A DNA stretch of 64,000 nt from positions 18,886,975 through 18,950,974 of the forward strand of contig CM019701.1 of the NCBI GenBank assembly GCA_009760885.1, in the 5' to 3' direction. Below the pieces are notes generated by a model, which saw only the letters and a list, made by a program, of their open reading frames with translations, was not told the origin of the DNA and searched no databases. Position 1 is the stretch's first letter, and every line of letters begins with the position of its first letter. Below are positions 11,546 to 23,700 of this stretch, one piece after another. This DNA is from Achatina immaculata. Lineage: Eukaryota; Mollusca; Gastropoda; Stylommatophora; Achatinidae. The translations under genes and the position numbers were made by a program.

Positions 11546-11954
11546 ATCAATGATGAAACATGGCCTGTTTACTGAACTCTTTTGAAATGTGATACTGCTT
11601 TATTAAGACCTCTGTTAAAAACTGATCCAAAAAGATATTCCCTTCCCCACATCACTCCCAAATTTGGGTGTTCCGATCTACACATATCATGCAGTTAAAT
11701 CTGCATATTGTGCACACCATCTAATAACTCTGAAGAAATAATATTCCATATGTGTCTCTCCTTCATGGACAAAATGATATTTATTAATAGGTTGTTTCTG
11801 TGCAATATCTGGCTCCTGCTCCTGCTAAACAATGGTACAGTCTGATGAACAATTTCAGCTATCTGGCTACAAAGTTTCAATGTAAAAGAAAGACAATGAA
11901 ATATATACATAACTTTTTTCAATCTTCCTGACACTGCTAGATGGTTTCTGTTTT

Positions 11955-14212
11955 ATTGCTTTCCAGTCCCAGGGTGCAGCTACAAAGGTATGCACGACTT
12001 CAGTAGTCCACCATCATGGGGGATATGACATTCCTTGCCCCATCAGCCAGCTAGGGCAGTCCACCATCATGGGGGATATGACAATCTTTGCCCCATTAGC
12101 CAAGCTAGGGCAGTCCACCATCACGGAGGATATGACAATCTTTGCCCCATTAGCCAGCTAGGGCAGTCCACCATCACGGGGGATATGACAATCTTTGCCC
12201 CAATAGCCAGCTAGGGCAGTCCACCATCACGGGGGATATGACAATCTTTGTCCCATTAGCCAGCTAGGGCAGTCCACCATCACGGGGGATATGACAATCT
12301 TTGTCCCATTAGCCAGCTAGGGCAGTCCACCATCACGGGGGATATGACAATCTTTGCCCCATTAGCCAGCTAGGGCCGTCCACCATCACGGGGGATTTGA
12401 CAATCTTTGCCCCATTAGCCAAGCTAGGGCAGTCCACCATTATGTGGGATATGACAATCTTTGCCCCATTAGCCAAGCTAGGGCAGTCCACCATCATGGG
12501 GGATATGACAATCTTTGCCCCGTTAGCCAAGCTAGGGCAGTCCACCATCATGGGGATATGACAATCTTGCCCCATTAGCCATGCTAGGGCAGTCCACCAT
12601 CATGGGGGATATGAAAATCTTTGCCCCATTAGCCAAGCTAGTGCAGTCCACCATCATGGGGGATATGACAATCTTTGCCCCATTAGCCAAGCTAGGGCAG
12701 TCCACCATCACGGGGGATATGACAATCTTTGCCCCATTAGCCAAGCTAGGGCAGTCCACCATCACGGGGGATATGACAATCTTTGCCCCATTAGCCAAGC
12801 TAGGGCAGTCCACCATCACGGGGGATATGACAATCTTTGCCCCATTAGCCAAGCTAGGGCAGTCCACCATCATGGGGGATATGACAGTCCTTGCCCCATT
12901 AGCCAAGCTAGCGAAGTCCACCGTTATGGAGGATACAACAGTCCTTGCCCCATTAGCCAAGCTAAGGCAGTCCACCATCATGGGGATATGACAGTCTGTG
13001 CCCCATTAGCCAAGCTAGGGCAGTCCACTGTCATGGGGATATGATAGTCTGTGCCCCATTAGCCAAGCTAGCGAAGTCCACCGTTATGGAGGATACAACA
13101 GTCCTTGCCCCATTAGCCAAGCTAAGGCAGTCCACCATCATGGGGATATGACAGTCTGTGCCCCATTAGCCAAGCTAGGGCAGTCCACTGTCATGGGGAT
13201 ATGACAGTCCGTGCCCCATTAGCCAAGCTAGGGCAGTCCACCATCATGGGTATATGATAGTCTGTGCCCCATTAGCCAAGCTAGGGCAGTCTACCATCAT
13301 GGGTATATGATAGTCCGTGCCCCATTAGCCAAGCTAGGGCAGTCCACCATCATGGGTATATGATAGTCCGTGCCCCATTAGCCAAGCTATGGCAGTCCAC
13401 CATCATTAGCCAAGCTAGGGCAGTCCACCATCATGGGTATATGATAGTCCGTGCCCCATTAGCCAAGCTAGGGCAGTCCACCATCATTAGCCAAGCTAGG
13501 GCAGTCCACCATTATGGGTATATGATAGTCCGTGCCCCATTAGCCAAGCTAGGGCAGTCCACCATCATGGGTATATGATAGTCTGTGCCCCATTAGCCAA
13601 GCTAGGGCAGTCCACCATCATTAGCCAAGCTAGGGCAGTCCACCATCATTAGCCAAGCTAGGGCAGTCCACCATCATGGGTATATGATAGTCTGTGCCCC
13701 ATTAGCCAAGCTAGGCAGTCCACCATCATTAGCCAAGCTAGGGTAGTCCACCATCATGGGTATATGATAGTCTGTGCCCCATTAGCCAAGCTAGGGCAGT
13801 CCACCATCATTAGCCAAGCTAGGGCAGTCCACCATCATGGGTATATGATAGTCCGTGCCCCATTAGCCAAGCTAGGGCAGTCCACCATCATTAGCCAAGC
13901 TAGGGCAGTCCACCATCATGGGTATATGATAGTCCGTGCCCCATTAGCCAAGCTAGGGCAGTCCACCATCATGGGTATATGATAGTCTGTGCCCCATTAG
14001 CCAAGCTAGGGCAGTCCACCATCATGGGTATATGATAGTCCGTGCCCCATTAGCCAAGCTAGGACAGTCCACCATCATTAGCCAAGCTAGCCCTTTTACT
14101 ACCAAAAGGAAAAGTTGGGCTGGGTCTTGGTCAAACATAGTATGCCCAACCCTGATGTTAGCATGTCAGCTATGGGTCAGTGATTGTCAAATCAGACAGT
14201 GTCTTCATCCCC
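11955..14212 (+). mobile_element. Dispersed repeat R3, expanded internally
   Basis: The left flank (11955-12010: CCAGTCCCAGGGTGCAGCTA, then AGTAGTCCACC) and right flank (14084-14212: TTAGCCAAGCTAGCCCTTT, then CAGCTATGGGTCAGTGATTG) match successive parts of R3 at 39686-40013 and 61141-61466, which lie in the opposite orientation. In those copies one segment of about 54 bp sits between these flanks; here it is replaced by some 2.1 kb of tandem units. The strand label is a convention. No coding function recognised. Confidence 0.75.
12005..14092. repeat. 53-54 bp minisatellite, about 40 units, with higher-order structure
   Basis: The unit contains CAGTCCACCATCATGGG, GATATGACAATCTTTGCCCC and ATTAGCCAAGCTA. 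About 12005-12420 uses mostly 53-bp units, about 12420-12910 54-bp units, and the rest 52-53-bp units. A three-unit block at about 12909 is repeated at about 13072. From about 13380 full units alternate with 28-bp units lacking 25 bases, giving an 81-bp higher-order repeat. Because 54 and 81 are multiples of three, spurious long open frames appear on both strands. Confidence 0.95.
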
Positions 14213-16021
14213 CCTCCTCCCCCACCAAAAAAAAAAAAAAAGAAAACTAATTAAACATTAAGAGACAATATTTCCAGACATCAGACAAGCCAAACAGATA
14301 ATAAGCTTACAGAAAGAGCAGACACCAGATAGCAGTTAATATAAAACACACTCACGCAAATACTTCACATGCCTATCAAACAAAAGCTATACAAAAATAT
14401 GGCAACCAAATGACAACTAATCAATAAATCTTAGGAGCCAAATGTTGGGTTGTTTTTGTTTTTTTTTGCAATCTCAGAAAGATGCCAGTCATAAAAATGC
14501 TGAAAAACTGCCAGGATGTAGAATGGCCAGACCTCAACAAACCAAGAAATAGTTATGTCAGTGCTGGGAAATGAAGCTTCTAACAGACAAAGCCCACAAG
14601 AAAGTGCTGATGTGACAGGTTATGTGCTAAAACTGCAGTACATGCAATTTTCTGGTGTCATGAGAAGTTTTTTTAAATGCCAATTTTTTATGCATCCTCA
14701 ACAAAAAAGGGGCTTGCTGGCTTAGACCAACATTCACTGAAAAAAAAAATATATGGCACAGAAGAAAACCTGAGAAGTCGCTGCTAACTTAATTGCTTCC
14801 ATTCTGATAAGATGCTAAGTTTTTTCACCACAAATCAGCACAAAAAGAAAAGAAAAATAACAAACCCTGATGCAGCATTTCCGCAAGGACACTTCATTTC
14901 CCACAATACCATTATATCCAAGGACATGATAAATGACCTCCAGACTAAAACTAACAAGAACTGTATTTTTTTTTTCATCTAATAAAAATTAGAAGTCTGC
15001 ATTTTTCTGTGGTATATGGGACCATTTAATCATGTTTCCTGTAAAACAGGATCATTACCTTGGTCCGTAACCATTATATTAATAAGATCTGTTATGCAAT
15101 ACTCTCACCTGAATCACTGGATCAAAGCATCTCAAGTGAAAGAAACATCATCTGCATCAAAAATTCTCAACAATTAAACAAATGAACAGAACAAGCTGGA
15201 GCAGAGCTTGGAAGTTATCATCTGGGGAAGAACATATGTAACGTGAGGTGGCTGGTACCTACCATTTCCCAGGTGCTGTCCCAAGAAAGAAGGTTGCATG
15301 CCTTGGCCTTAAAAAACAGAACAGAGACTCAGGTTTTACTCGACAAGTTCAATACAAGACCAGGAGTGACAAAATAAACCCTGCTTATTTCGTGACAAGA
15401 GACATAAAAGCAAGAAATGTTATAGGTTTTGTTTACCTTGCTCAGGCTTTACACAAGTCAAAATGAAATGAACTAGAAATGTGTTTTATGTAAATCTACA
15501 CACACACAAAAACCAACAAAAAACTAGATAAATATTTCTTTTTCGTCATATTTATTTAAACTTTCAACTGAAATTTACAAATGCTACTTGTTAAACTAGA
15601 TATTACTTTTCTTCAATCAGGATAAAATAAACCTAGAAAATAAACATTAAAGTCAGCTGAGTCTATTCACAGTGACACGGTTCAAGTGTTTCTAAAGGAA
15701 ATAAGGTTGGGTTTTTTTTCCCTCTTAATTACCTGCTTACTGTATCACCATGAATAACTGTACATACCAAACTTTGTTTGCTGAATTTTTAAACAGTTTT
15801 GCTTTAAAACAGTAAATAACATGCTGCATTTAGTGAACAATCTGTTGTCACTCTACTCGTACATATTTATATATCATCAAGTTACTGCTAGAAGTTCCGG
15901 AAACAATCTAGGAAAACTGTGTATAGCCTGCTTGATTTTTATATAAGATTTTTATGCTGTCTTTTGACAATAAAAATGAAACTCTCTCTCTCTTTCTCTT
16001 AATATATATACACACACACAC
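14213..16021. other. Spacer without recognisable gene
   Basis: AT-rich with A and T runs; ends in a (TC)n and (CA)n stretch around 15981-16021. I see no coding signature, although a 72-codon frame exists at 15248-15466. Confidence 0.6.
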
Positions 16022-16200
16022 AAGGTGCAGATATAAAGTCCCTGAACACTACTGTAATAACTGATACTTCATTTTGAGAAGAGGTCTGAAAGTTTTAATA
16101 AACTTCTGCACTGCGTTTGTTTCAATATTTTCCCAACACGTGGCACTAGGCTGAATATGGTGGCGCGGGGAGACAAGATAGTGACCGTTCTATTACAACA

Positions 16201-16437
16201 TGGCCTACAAACTCTTCTGATTTGACACTTTCTGTTTTCCATCTTTGGGGGTGTATCGAGGAATTCATCACTGTGCCATCACTACCAATCAATGCTGAAG
16301 ACCTGAAACATTGCACAATAGCAGTAGTCACTTCCATCATTTCAGATATGCTGCACCAAGTGTGGCAAGAGCTGGAATATCATGTCCACGCTGGCCATGT
16401 CCCAGGCTCATATCAAGTCCATGTGAACTCAGAATAA
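16201..16437 (+). pseudogene. Transposase C-terminal remnant (Tc1/mariner superfamily)
   Basis: The frame reads WPTNSSDLTLSVFHLWG, resembling the conserved SPDLTPxDFFLWG segment that carries the second catalytic Asp of many DDE transposases. It continues LPINAEDLKHCTIAVV, SDMLHQVWQELEYHVHAGH, the usual C-terminal helical region. The stop follows HVNSE. The N-terminal DNA-binding part and first catalytic Asp are missing, so it is inactive. The last domain could belong to a related DDE family. Confidence 0.6.
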
Positions 16438-16442
16438 TTTTT

Positions 16443-17291
16443 CAGACTTTCTCTTCAAAATGAGAAAGTCTTGTCCTTCCTCATTTACTGTTAGGTGTGG
16501 AGGTGAAGTGCAATTGTCTTCTAATGGCTGGTCTGTTGGCTTCATACACTGATGATCAAGGACTCTGCTATACCATCGATCCATCATTTGCATGGGCGGC
16601 CCCTTCCTCTCCCTTTGTGTGGTCTGTAAAACATTGCTGTCTGTGGTACACGTTCTGTTGGTAGTCGTGTCACATGACCGAACCATTTTATTTGCTGTTT
16701 TTTAATATAGTTCAGAATAGGTTCAACTCCTACTTTATTTCTAATGACATCATTTCTGATTCTGTCCATTCTTGATACTCCAAGAATTCTTCTCAAGAAT
16801 CTCATTTCAGTTGTCGTAAATTTCCTTTTGTCTTTTGCTGTCAGTGTCCATGCCTGGCATTGGTAGCACAACGTTGGTATGAAGACTGTCTTATAGATAG
16901 TTCTTTTGGTTTCCAGTGAGATTTACTTGTTATTTAATATGGGAGCCATTTGCCCGATAAGTTGGTTCACTTTGTTGCATCTGTTTTCGATCTCTATGTC
17001 TATTTTCCTTTTGCTGAAAAATGCTTCCAAGGTATTTGAAATGCGTTGCTTCATAGTATGGTTTTCCAGTGTAATGTTTATTGGTGATTCTACTCTTGCG
17101 ATGGTCATGATTTCTGTTTTGCCTAGGCTAATTTTCATATTGTGTTCTTTTCTTGCATCATTCAATCTATTAATGTGATCTTGCAAGCCTTCTTCTGAGT
17201 TGGCAACTAGAGCTAGGTCATCTGCAAATAATAGTTTGTTTATGGTTATGTTGTCTTCTAAATTATTATAGCAGGTGTTATATTATGCAGA
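16443..17291 (-). mobile_element. RTE-I fragment inserted in the Tc1/mariner-like element
   Basis: Minus-strand RT C-terminal region. The distal part reads CYQCQAWTLTAKDKRKFTTTE, MRFLRRILGVSR and KWFGHVTRLP; the upstream part reads KISLGKTEIMTIARV and GQMAPILN. Flanked by AATAATTTTT at 16433-16442 and 17292-17301, a plausible TSD. Sequence differs clearly from families A to H. Frames are broken. Confidence 0.75.
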
Positions 17292-17333
17292 AATAATTTT
17301 TTTAAAGTGTTCAGGGATTTTAAATACACCTTG

Positions 17334-19763
17334 TTTATCTCTCTCTGTGAATCTTAACTGCCCAAGGCTCATGGGGCTTCCGCAAGGGTTTTCCACAAAT
17401 GCCTGTCCTTTGCCCAGGTGAGTCATCTATCGCTCAACATCCTCTCTGTTGTTCTTCTCCATGTCTCCTTTGGTCTACCCTTACTTCTTTTCCCCCTGTG
17501 GTGCCCATCTTAGTACTATTTTTGGTAGTGAGTTATTAGTTATCCAGAGCACTTTCCCAAACATCGCCAGCATCTCTCCTCAATAACTGCTGTCAGTAGC
17601 TTCATCTGCATTTCTGCCAACAAGATGTTATTTCTTAAGGTGTTAGGTCAAAATATTTTTCTAATTCTTCATAAACATTTAGTCTGGAAAGAATTCAGCT
17701 TGTTTTCTATAGTTTTGGTGATTTTCCAGCATTCACTGCTGTAGAGTAGTACATTTTGAACATTACTCTTAAATATTCTGATTTTTGTCCTCATAGTTAG
17801 TTTTTTTAGATTTCCATATAGTCTGCTGCATTGCACAAGTCTGGTTTGCTCTAGTAAACCAGCTGTTATTGTCCTCTATGCTGTCTTCATCTTTTACTAC
17901 TCTACTGTTAAGATATACAAACTCGTTGACCTCCTCCACTAACTTGTTATCAACTTTCAGTACATTTCTGTTGTTCACATTTTGTTTCATTAACTCTGTC
18001 TTTCTTACATTGATCTTTAATCTTATTTTGTTTGCATTTTGAATTAGCTTGCTTATTTTATCTTGTCCTCCAGCACTGTATCGAGGGTCCATTGTAATCC
18101 TCTGTGTTTATCTGATGTTGCCCTCTTCATTAACCAGACTACTGCTAAGATAAATACTGTTGGTGATAGTACACATCCTTGCTTCACTCCTGTCTGTACC
18201 CTAAAGCTGTTGGAGGTGTGTTCTCTGTAGATCACTTTGTACTGAAAACCCTTGTATAAGGCTTTGATGACATTCACTATCTTATGAGGGAGGCCATGCC
18301 ATCTTAGAATTTTCCACAGTTGACACTGTTGAAGACTTTCTCAAAATCTATAAACAATGCATACATTGTGCTATGCCACTCATTTGCTTGCTCTAATATT
18401 TGTCTAAGTACAAATATGTGGTCTATGCATGATCTTCCTTTTCTAAATCCTGTCTGCTCTTTCCAAAGTTTCCCCTCAAATGCAGAATACTTTATTGGTG
18501 AACAGCAGTAGGGTAATGCCTCTCCAGTTCCCGCAATCTCTGAGGTCACCCTTCTTTGGTAATTTTACTATAAGGCCAGTTATCCACTCTTCTGGAGCTT
18601 TTTTTCTAGATCCCAAATTTGTTGTGATTTTTTATTGATTTCCTTTCTTTGCTCCATCTTTTCCCAAGTGGTCTTGCTTATCCATTCCTCTTTTCTCCTT
18701 TTCCGATATACCAGCACCTCTTTTGCTGCTTCCTGTAGTGTTTCAATGAACTCTAGCATGGACATTTCTGCCTTGTAGGACATTTAAATGGTTCTTTAGT
18801 ACTATCGAGAAATTATTTCTTATTTGCCAGTTTCTGAGCTCTGCTGTATCAAAGTGTGCCTTTCTTGATTCTCCAATTTTTGCTCCCTTAATTTCAGTCT
18901 TATTTTCGATACCAGAAAGTCATGATCACTTCCTACACCTGCTCCCTTCCTTTCTCTCACATCTTGTTTATCGGTAAGTGATCAATTTGGTTTTCTGTGG
19001 TTTTGTCTGGGGACCTCCAAGTCACTTTGTGGATGTTTTCATACTGGAAAATTGTCCCTCCAATGGTCAATATCCGTGGTCAACATGTCTTCTTTGCTTG
19101 GGCACTGCTTCTACTGTGGGCTGGATGCTGTTGTAAAACTCTTCTTTTAATTCCTCTTCAGCTGCTTCTGTTGGTGCATAACAAACGACAGCTTTCGTTA
19201 ATCTTGAGTTGAAGCATGCATATAACAATGTCTCATTTATAGGGGTCCATTTCAGTAATGCCTTGATGCTTCTTTCGCCATAATCAATGCAACTCCTTCA
19301 TGATTATCTTCTTTACCTTACCACATTATTGTATCTTCTGTGTGTTATTAATTTCCTTCTGCCTTGTCCTGTCCTTGCTTCTTGTAATCCTAATATATCT
19401 AGTTTGTATCTGTATGTTTCCTTGATGTTTTGATTAAGTGTTCTTACTTGTACATTCCAGCAGACTATTTGCATCTTGTGTTTAGCTTCCAGAAGGTCTG
19501 CAGTCAGGCTGGGGACTTCCAGTGGCTGGTTTTCATCCACAACCTTCATGGGCTCTGATACACATTTCTCCTTCCACCTGCATTTGTTTTTTTTTTCCCT
19601 GTAACAATCTGATTGACTTTTTTTTTTACAAGATAGGGTTGCTTGCCCTATGCTGAACCCTCCTTAGTCACCTTTTACAATCACACATGGTAGGGTACAG
19701 TGGTCCTAATCTTTGCTTCCCAGGCACATCCCCAGGTCCCGGGTACCACATGGGGGGACCCTG
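17334..19763 (-). mobile_element. RTE-A element, minus strand, near full length but degraded
   Basis: The 3' end is at left, with a short (GA)n tail and APCALG-type terminus. RT pieces in shifting frames include KINVRKTELMKQNVNNRN (17769-18092), GVKQGCVLSPTVFILA (18053-18277), GFRKGRSCIDHIFVLRQ (18304-18549) and MLEFIETLQEAAKEVL (18580-18783). The endonuclease start MKVVDENQPLEVPSLTAD lies at 19549. The 5' leader beyond 19550 extends to a GC-rich start, GTCCCCCCATGTGG. Length about 2.4 kb, so internal deletions exist relative to the plus-strand copy. Confidence 0.85.
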
Positions 19764-22700
19764 TATATACACACGCATATATATCAGAAACTGAAATGAA
19801 ATAAACTTCACAATTCACTGACAATTTCATCAAGACACAATTTCCAACAAAGATTCTCACTACACTATCACCCTCTTTCTCCACATCATTCACTGATCCA
19901 TTATTACCTATTTTAAAATCATGAAAACAATTACAATAAAGTATTCTAACAATCTGTGAAGGGTACTGGCTGGACGGATAGTAAAATACAATAAACTATT
20001 AATAAATTAGAATATGATTCCTAATATCCTCTGTGGTATAATTTACTGATGTAGTTCTGCTGAAGCAAATGAAGAAAAAAATCTAAAGCACTGCATACAA
20101 AAAGTAAATAAGTTAAAAATTTTAAAAACTAGGATAATATATAAAGCCTAAGCAAATGTTCTCTATTGCTCTCAGCAGCAAGTAGCTACATAAAAATGTT
20201 AATAAAACATTCAGGCAAAGCAATGGATGCTACAAAACTTTACACAAAACTATAACAAAGATTACATTGAAGGTAAAAATTATTGCTGAAATTAAAGTAA
20301 TAAATACAACAAAATGTCAACTTATCAGATCTTTCCTTTTTTTTTTTAAAAAAAAACCATAAAGAGATATTCTCAAAATTGTGTCAATATTTCAAACATT
20401 GCTACATCATGTTCATCAAGTCTTGAATGCTTATCAATTTATAACAGCAATTTTATTTTTAATATCTGCAATATTTTACACTGAGCTTTCATGACTATTT
20501 GTTACAAAATTAATATGTAAAACGAAGAAAAAAAATGAAAATAAAACTGTATTGTCCTATCTTATGGTCTTTTAGAAGTGATTTATGTATTTGAATATTC
20601 AAAAATAATTGTATAACTGTTACTACCTTCCTTTTTCTATACTGTTGCAATTTATGTTGTACAACTGGCTACGAAGAGGAAGGTCTTTGAAGATTTTTAA
20701 CAGAAAATTCCATGTATAATAACAGCAAGTACATTAAGCAAAATTATGAAAATAATCCTTGTTGCAATATGCTCATAACAAGTGCTGAAGTAATCTCATT
20801 GTGTTGCAGAAGTAATGTTCTAGGACCTTATTTGTGTCAATAATTTGTCATCTGTGTCATATGTGGCCATATAGTTTGCTTTACTAGCACAATAATTTCT
20901 ATGAACTAACAGAAGACTTTAAACATTTATTTTGCATCTCTGTACAGAAATGTACAATAACTGATACTTCATTGTTCATAACATCATGACTGGGCCTGCA
21001 TGCTGCATCATAGAGTTTATAACCAAGAACACATGCATAAATAATGAAAAAAAAATTACAAAGCCAATATTGTAATGTATAAAGAAAAAAAAATGATATA
21101 CCACTAAAAAGTGGTAACTTATAAAAATGATCATGTGCATCTTCAGTGAACAACGAAAATCTAACAAGTTAGAAACCTACACAAATCCTTTTCTTTACAC
21201 TAAATAGTAGCAATATATTTGCTCTATAATGGACTTCATTTACAATGGAAGATCCACATGTCGCGTTATTATGTTCACATAAAAAAAAAGATACAAAATG
21301 CTGGACAATTGTGTCTTAAAGCATATTTCTACTGACACACATCATAGTATTTCTGAGCCTTGTATGTTAATTCTGCTAGATGTAACCATTCAAAACATCA
21401 CATATTTTTTATTTAATTTCCACTTTGAAAGAGCTTGTGCTTACAAATACAAAACTATGGTTCCCTTTCTGTGTTAGTCTTTTTTTTTTCTGGACTGTGC
21501 TGAAATAAAGACACATTCATTCTTTTAAATGTCACAAGTGTTTAAATCTGCCTTCTTCAAATCCTAAAATAAAAGATAAAATCTTTTAAAAAAGAAGAAA
21601 ATTTCAGAAAACTAAAAATATCAAGAGAAAAACAGAGAAGACCTACAAATATGTATATTTCTAGAATAAATTAGGTATTAATCAGTGCTGGTAAACATAT
21701 GGAATATGCAGTATCTCTAAGCAAAACTCTGCAGGCAGCTGTGCTAGTCTCACATGTTCCTTGAGCCTGCTGCTGACTATCACCAACTACAATATACTCT
21801 GAATAAAAATAATTCTGTACTTTAGTACACAAAATTAACCTTGATTATGCTCTTTTATGAAGAAAGTATCAATTTTTTTCAGTCCATTATCAACTATCAT
21901 TATTTAAAACTGGAAGAATCAATATCACCTCATTAATTTTAAATGACTATGGCCAGTAAATTTAATGTTAAATTAACTTACATATTAAGTATTTTAGATA
22001 TAATTTGACTTTCAGATATTTTTCTTTATATATATATATTATATATATATGATAAAAATTCTACATTTTGCACTTTCTGTTCAATTTAAACTTAACACAT
22101 AAGACAATGCATAATATCTGTGAAAAGAGTCACAATGAATTAATCTTTCATTTCCCATATAGCCTCTACCAAGAGAGTGCATCTTTACTCTAATCTGTTT
22201 CTATGAAGTCTGCTTGAATTAAAAATTTTTTTAAATGTGCTTGTGGTTTCTAATTCAAACACTATCTTCAGTTAATATAAATGTGAATGCTTCATTACCA
22301 AAAGTAGTACAAATGTTTCTCATGCCAGTCAACCCAGGTATAAAAAGTGATACCTGGCTCCTCTTGGAGTTGTGATAGGAGAAGTGACCATGACACTGAC
22401 CAAAGCTTCTAAAAGAGCTGATAGTTGAAGGAAAGTATGGGCAACACTATCATGTGGTTGTATTCATGCTTCAACAGCACAGAACAGGGCTCTTTCTATA
22501 AGTGTTAATTGTACACATACAGGCTTTAAATATCTGGGCTGTAATATACTTTCACCTACAAGTCCCTCTTCAGAATACAAGGTGTACATGTAGGACTTCA
22601 TTATCCAGAAATGTCTTTATAGGTTTATACATTATGTATGCTAAGTTATGTGATGAGCTGAACTCTAAGATGAATGAGGATAAGGAAGACCAAGTGATGC

Positions 22701-23261
22701 ATCTCCAGGAACATTTCTGACAGAATTTCCAAGTAAAAAAAGACAAAATGGAAAATAAAAAAGGGAGACTTGATATCAGGTTGGAAAGTGAGTTTCTGTC
22801 TTTGTTTTATGCACCTCTGAGTATAACCAAATTAAATAATGACATATACAGAACACACCAACTTGCCTCTAAACCCCCATAACCTATGAACTTTATGCTA
22901 AGAACACGGCAACATATACTGTTCAGTGGTAAAATTTTTCTTAGTAATTGTTAACCTTCAAAATTCTAATTTCCATTTTCTCAAGTGCAATGTTCTTCCC
23001 CTCTTTTCCGTTGCTGTCTGATGAAAGTACATGGTGAAATATACTGGTGTCTGATTGCTGGTTGCATTATTATATTGTTTCGAATATGTTAGAAAAGTGC
23101 AAAAACTGCCAAAAGTACAGTTTTCATTTTTTTTTCCTTTTGAAAATTATGGTTGCTATCATCACTTATGTTAGTCTAGTCCCTTCTTTTTTTCTCTCTC
23201 TATTACTCAGAAAAGCTGTCATAAATACTGATGCTCTCTAAAATTCACTCTGTTAATATCT
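19764..23261. other. AT-rich spacer, no recognisable gene or repeat family
   Basis: Strongly AT-rich with A/T homopolymers and an AT dinucleotide stretch at 22027-22051. None of the repeat families found elsewhere occurs here. It could be intron, 3' untranslated or intergenic DNA; I cannot tell which. Confidence 0.55.
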
Positions 23262-23700
23262 TACATCCTTCCCGTGCCATTAAATGTCACATAGTTGTTT
23301 GCCAAGTTTTCCTGTTCTCAGTGAGTCTTTCAACATCATCAAGAGGTGTTATCCCCACAAAACTAGCTTCTTGTAACAATGTCCTCTTTAGAGTTTCATG
23401 TGGTTGACCTCTTTTTCTTCTGCCTGTTGTGCTCCACTTGATAGCTTGTTTTGGTATTCTGACTGCTTCTTCTCATCACATGGCCTACATATATCCATCT
23501 TCTTTTTTCTGATCACCCATGAGACAGGTTGTTGTTTGCTCATATGTCTTATCTCTGTGTTGTTCATGTATTCGTTCCACTTTATAGCAAGTATTTTCCT
23601 GAGGCATTTGTTTTCAAAAGACTCTAATTTCTTGTCTATTTCTTCAGTTTATTTCCAGCTTTCGCATGCATAAATGAGGGCGGATATCATATTAACATAT
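23262..23700 (-). mobile_element. RTE-F 3' fragment, minus strand
   Basis: Begins with the reverse complement of the family F end (CTTCCCGTGCCATTAAATGTC) and continues into the RT C-terminus. On the minus strand it gives the GRRKRGQPHETLKRTLLQE-type segment and the KKCLRKILAIKWNE-type segment. Multiple disruptions. Confidence 0.8.

Larger units (their letters stand above)
16022..17330 (+). mobile_element. Tc1/mariner-like DNA transposon relic
   Basis: Terminal inverted repeats: left ACAAGGTGCAGATATAAAG then TCCCTGAACACT; right, on the minus strand, ACAAGGTGTATTTAAAA then TCCCTGAACACT. The interior holds only the beginning and C-terminal end of a transposase, so it was deleted internally. An RTE-I fragment later inserted near its 3' end. 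The right TIR is directly followed by a minus-strand RTE-A. Superfamily assignment rests on the transposase remnant. Confidence 0.7.

Noticed and set aside
12333..12991. Long open frames on both strands with 18-residue repeats (GQSTITGDMTIFAPLAKL; MVDCPSLANGAKIVISP)
   Set aside because: They are translations of a 54-bp minisatellite, open because the unit is a multiple of three; both strands and neighbouring arrays behave alike.
15248..15466. 72-codon frame in the 14-16 kb spacer
   Set aside because: No family signature, no splice or polyadenylation context, length within chance expectation.
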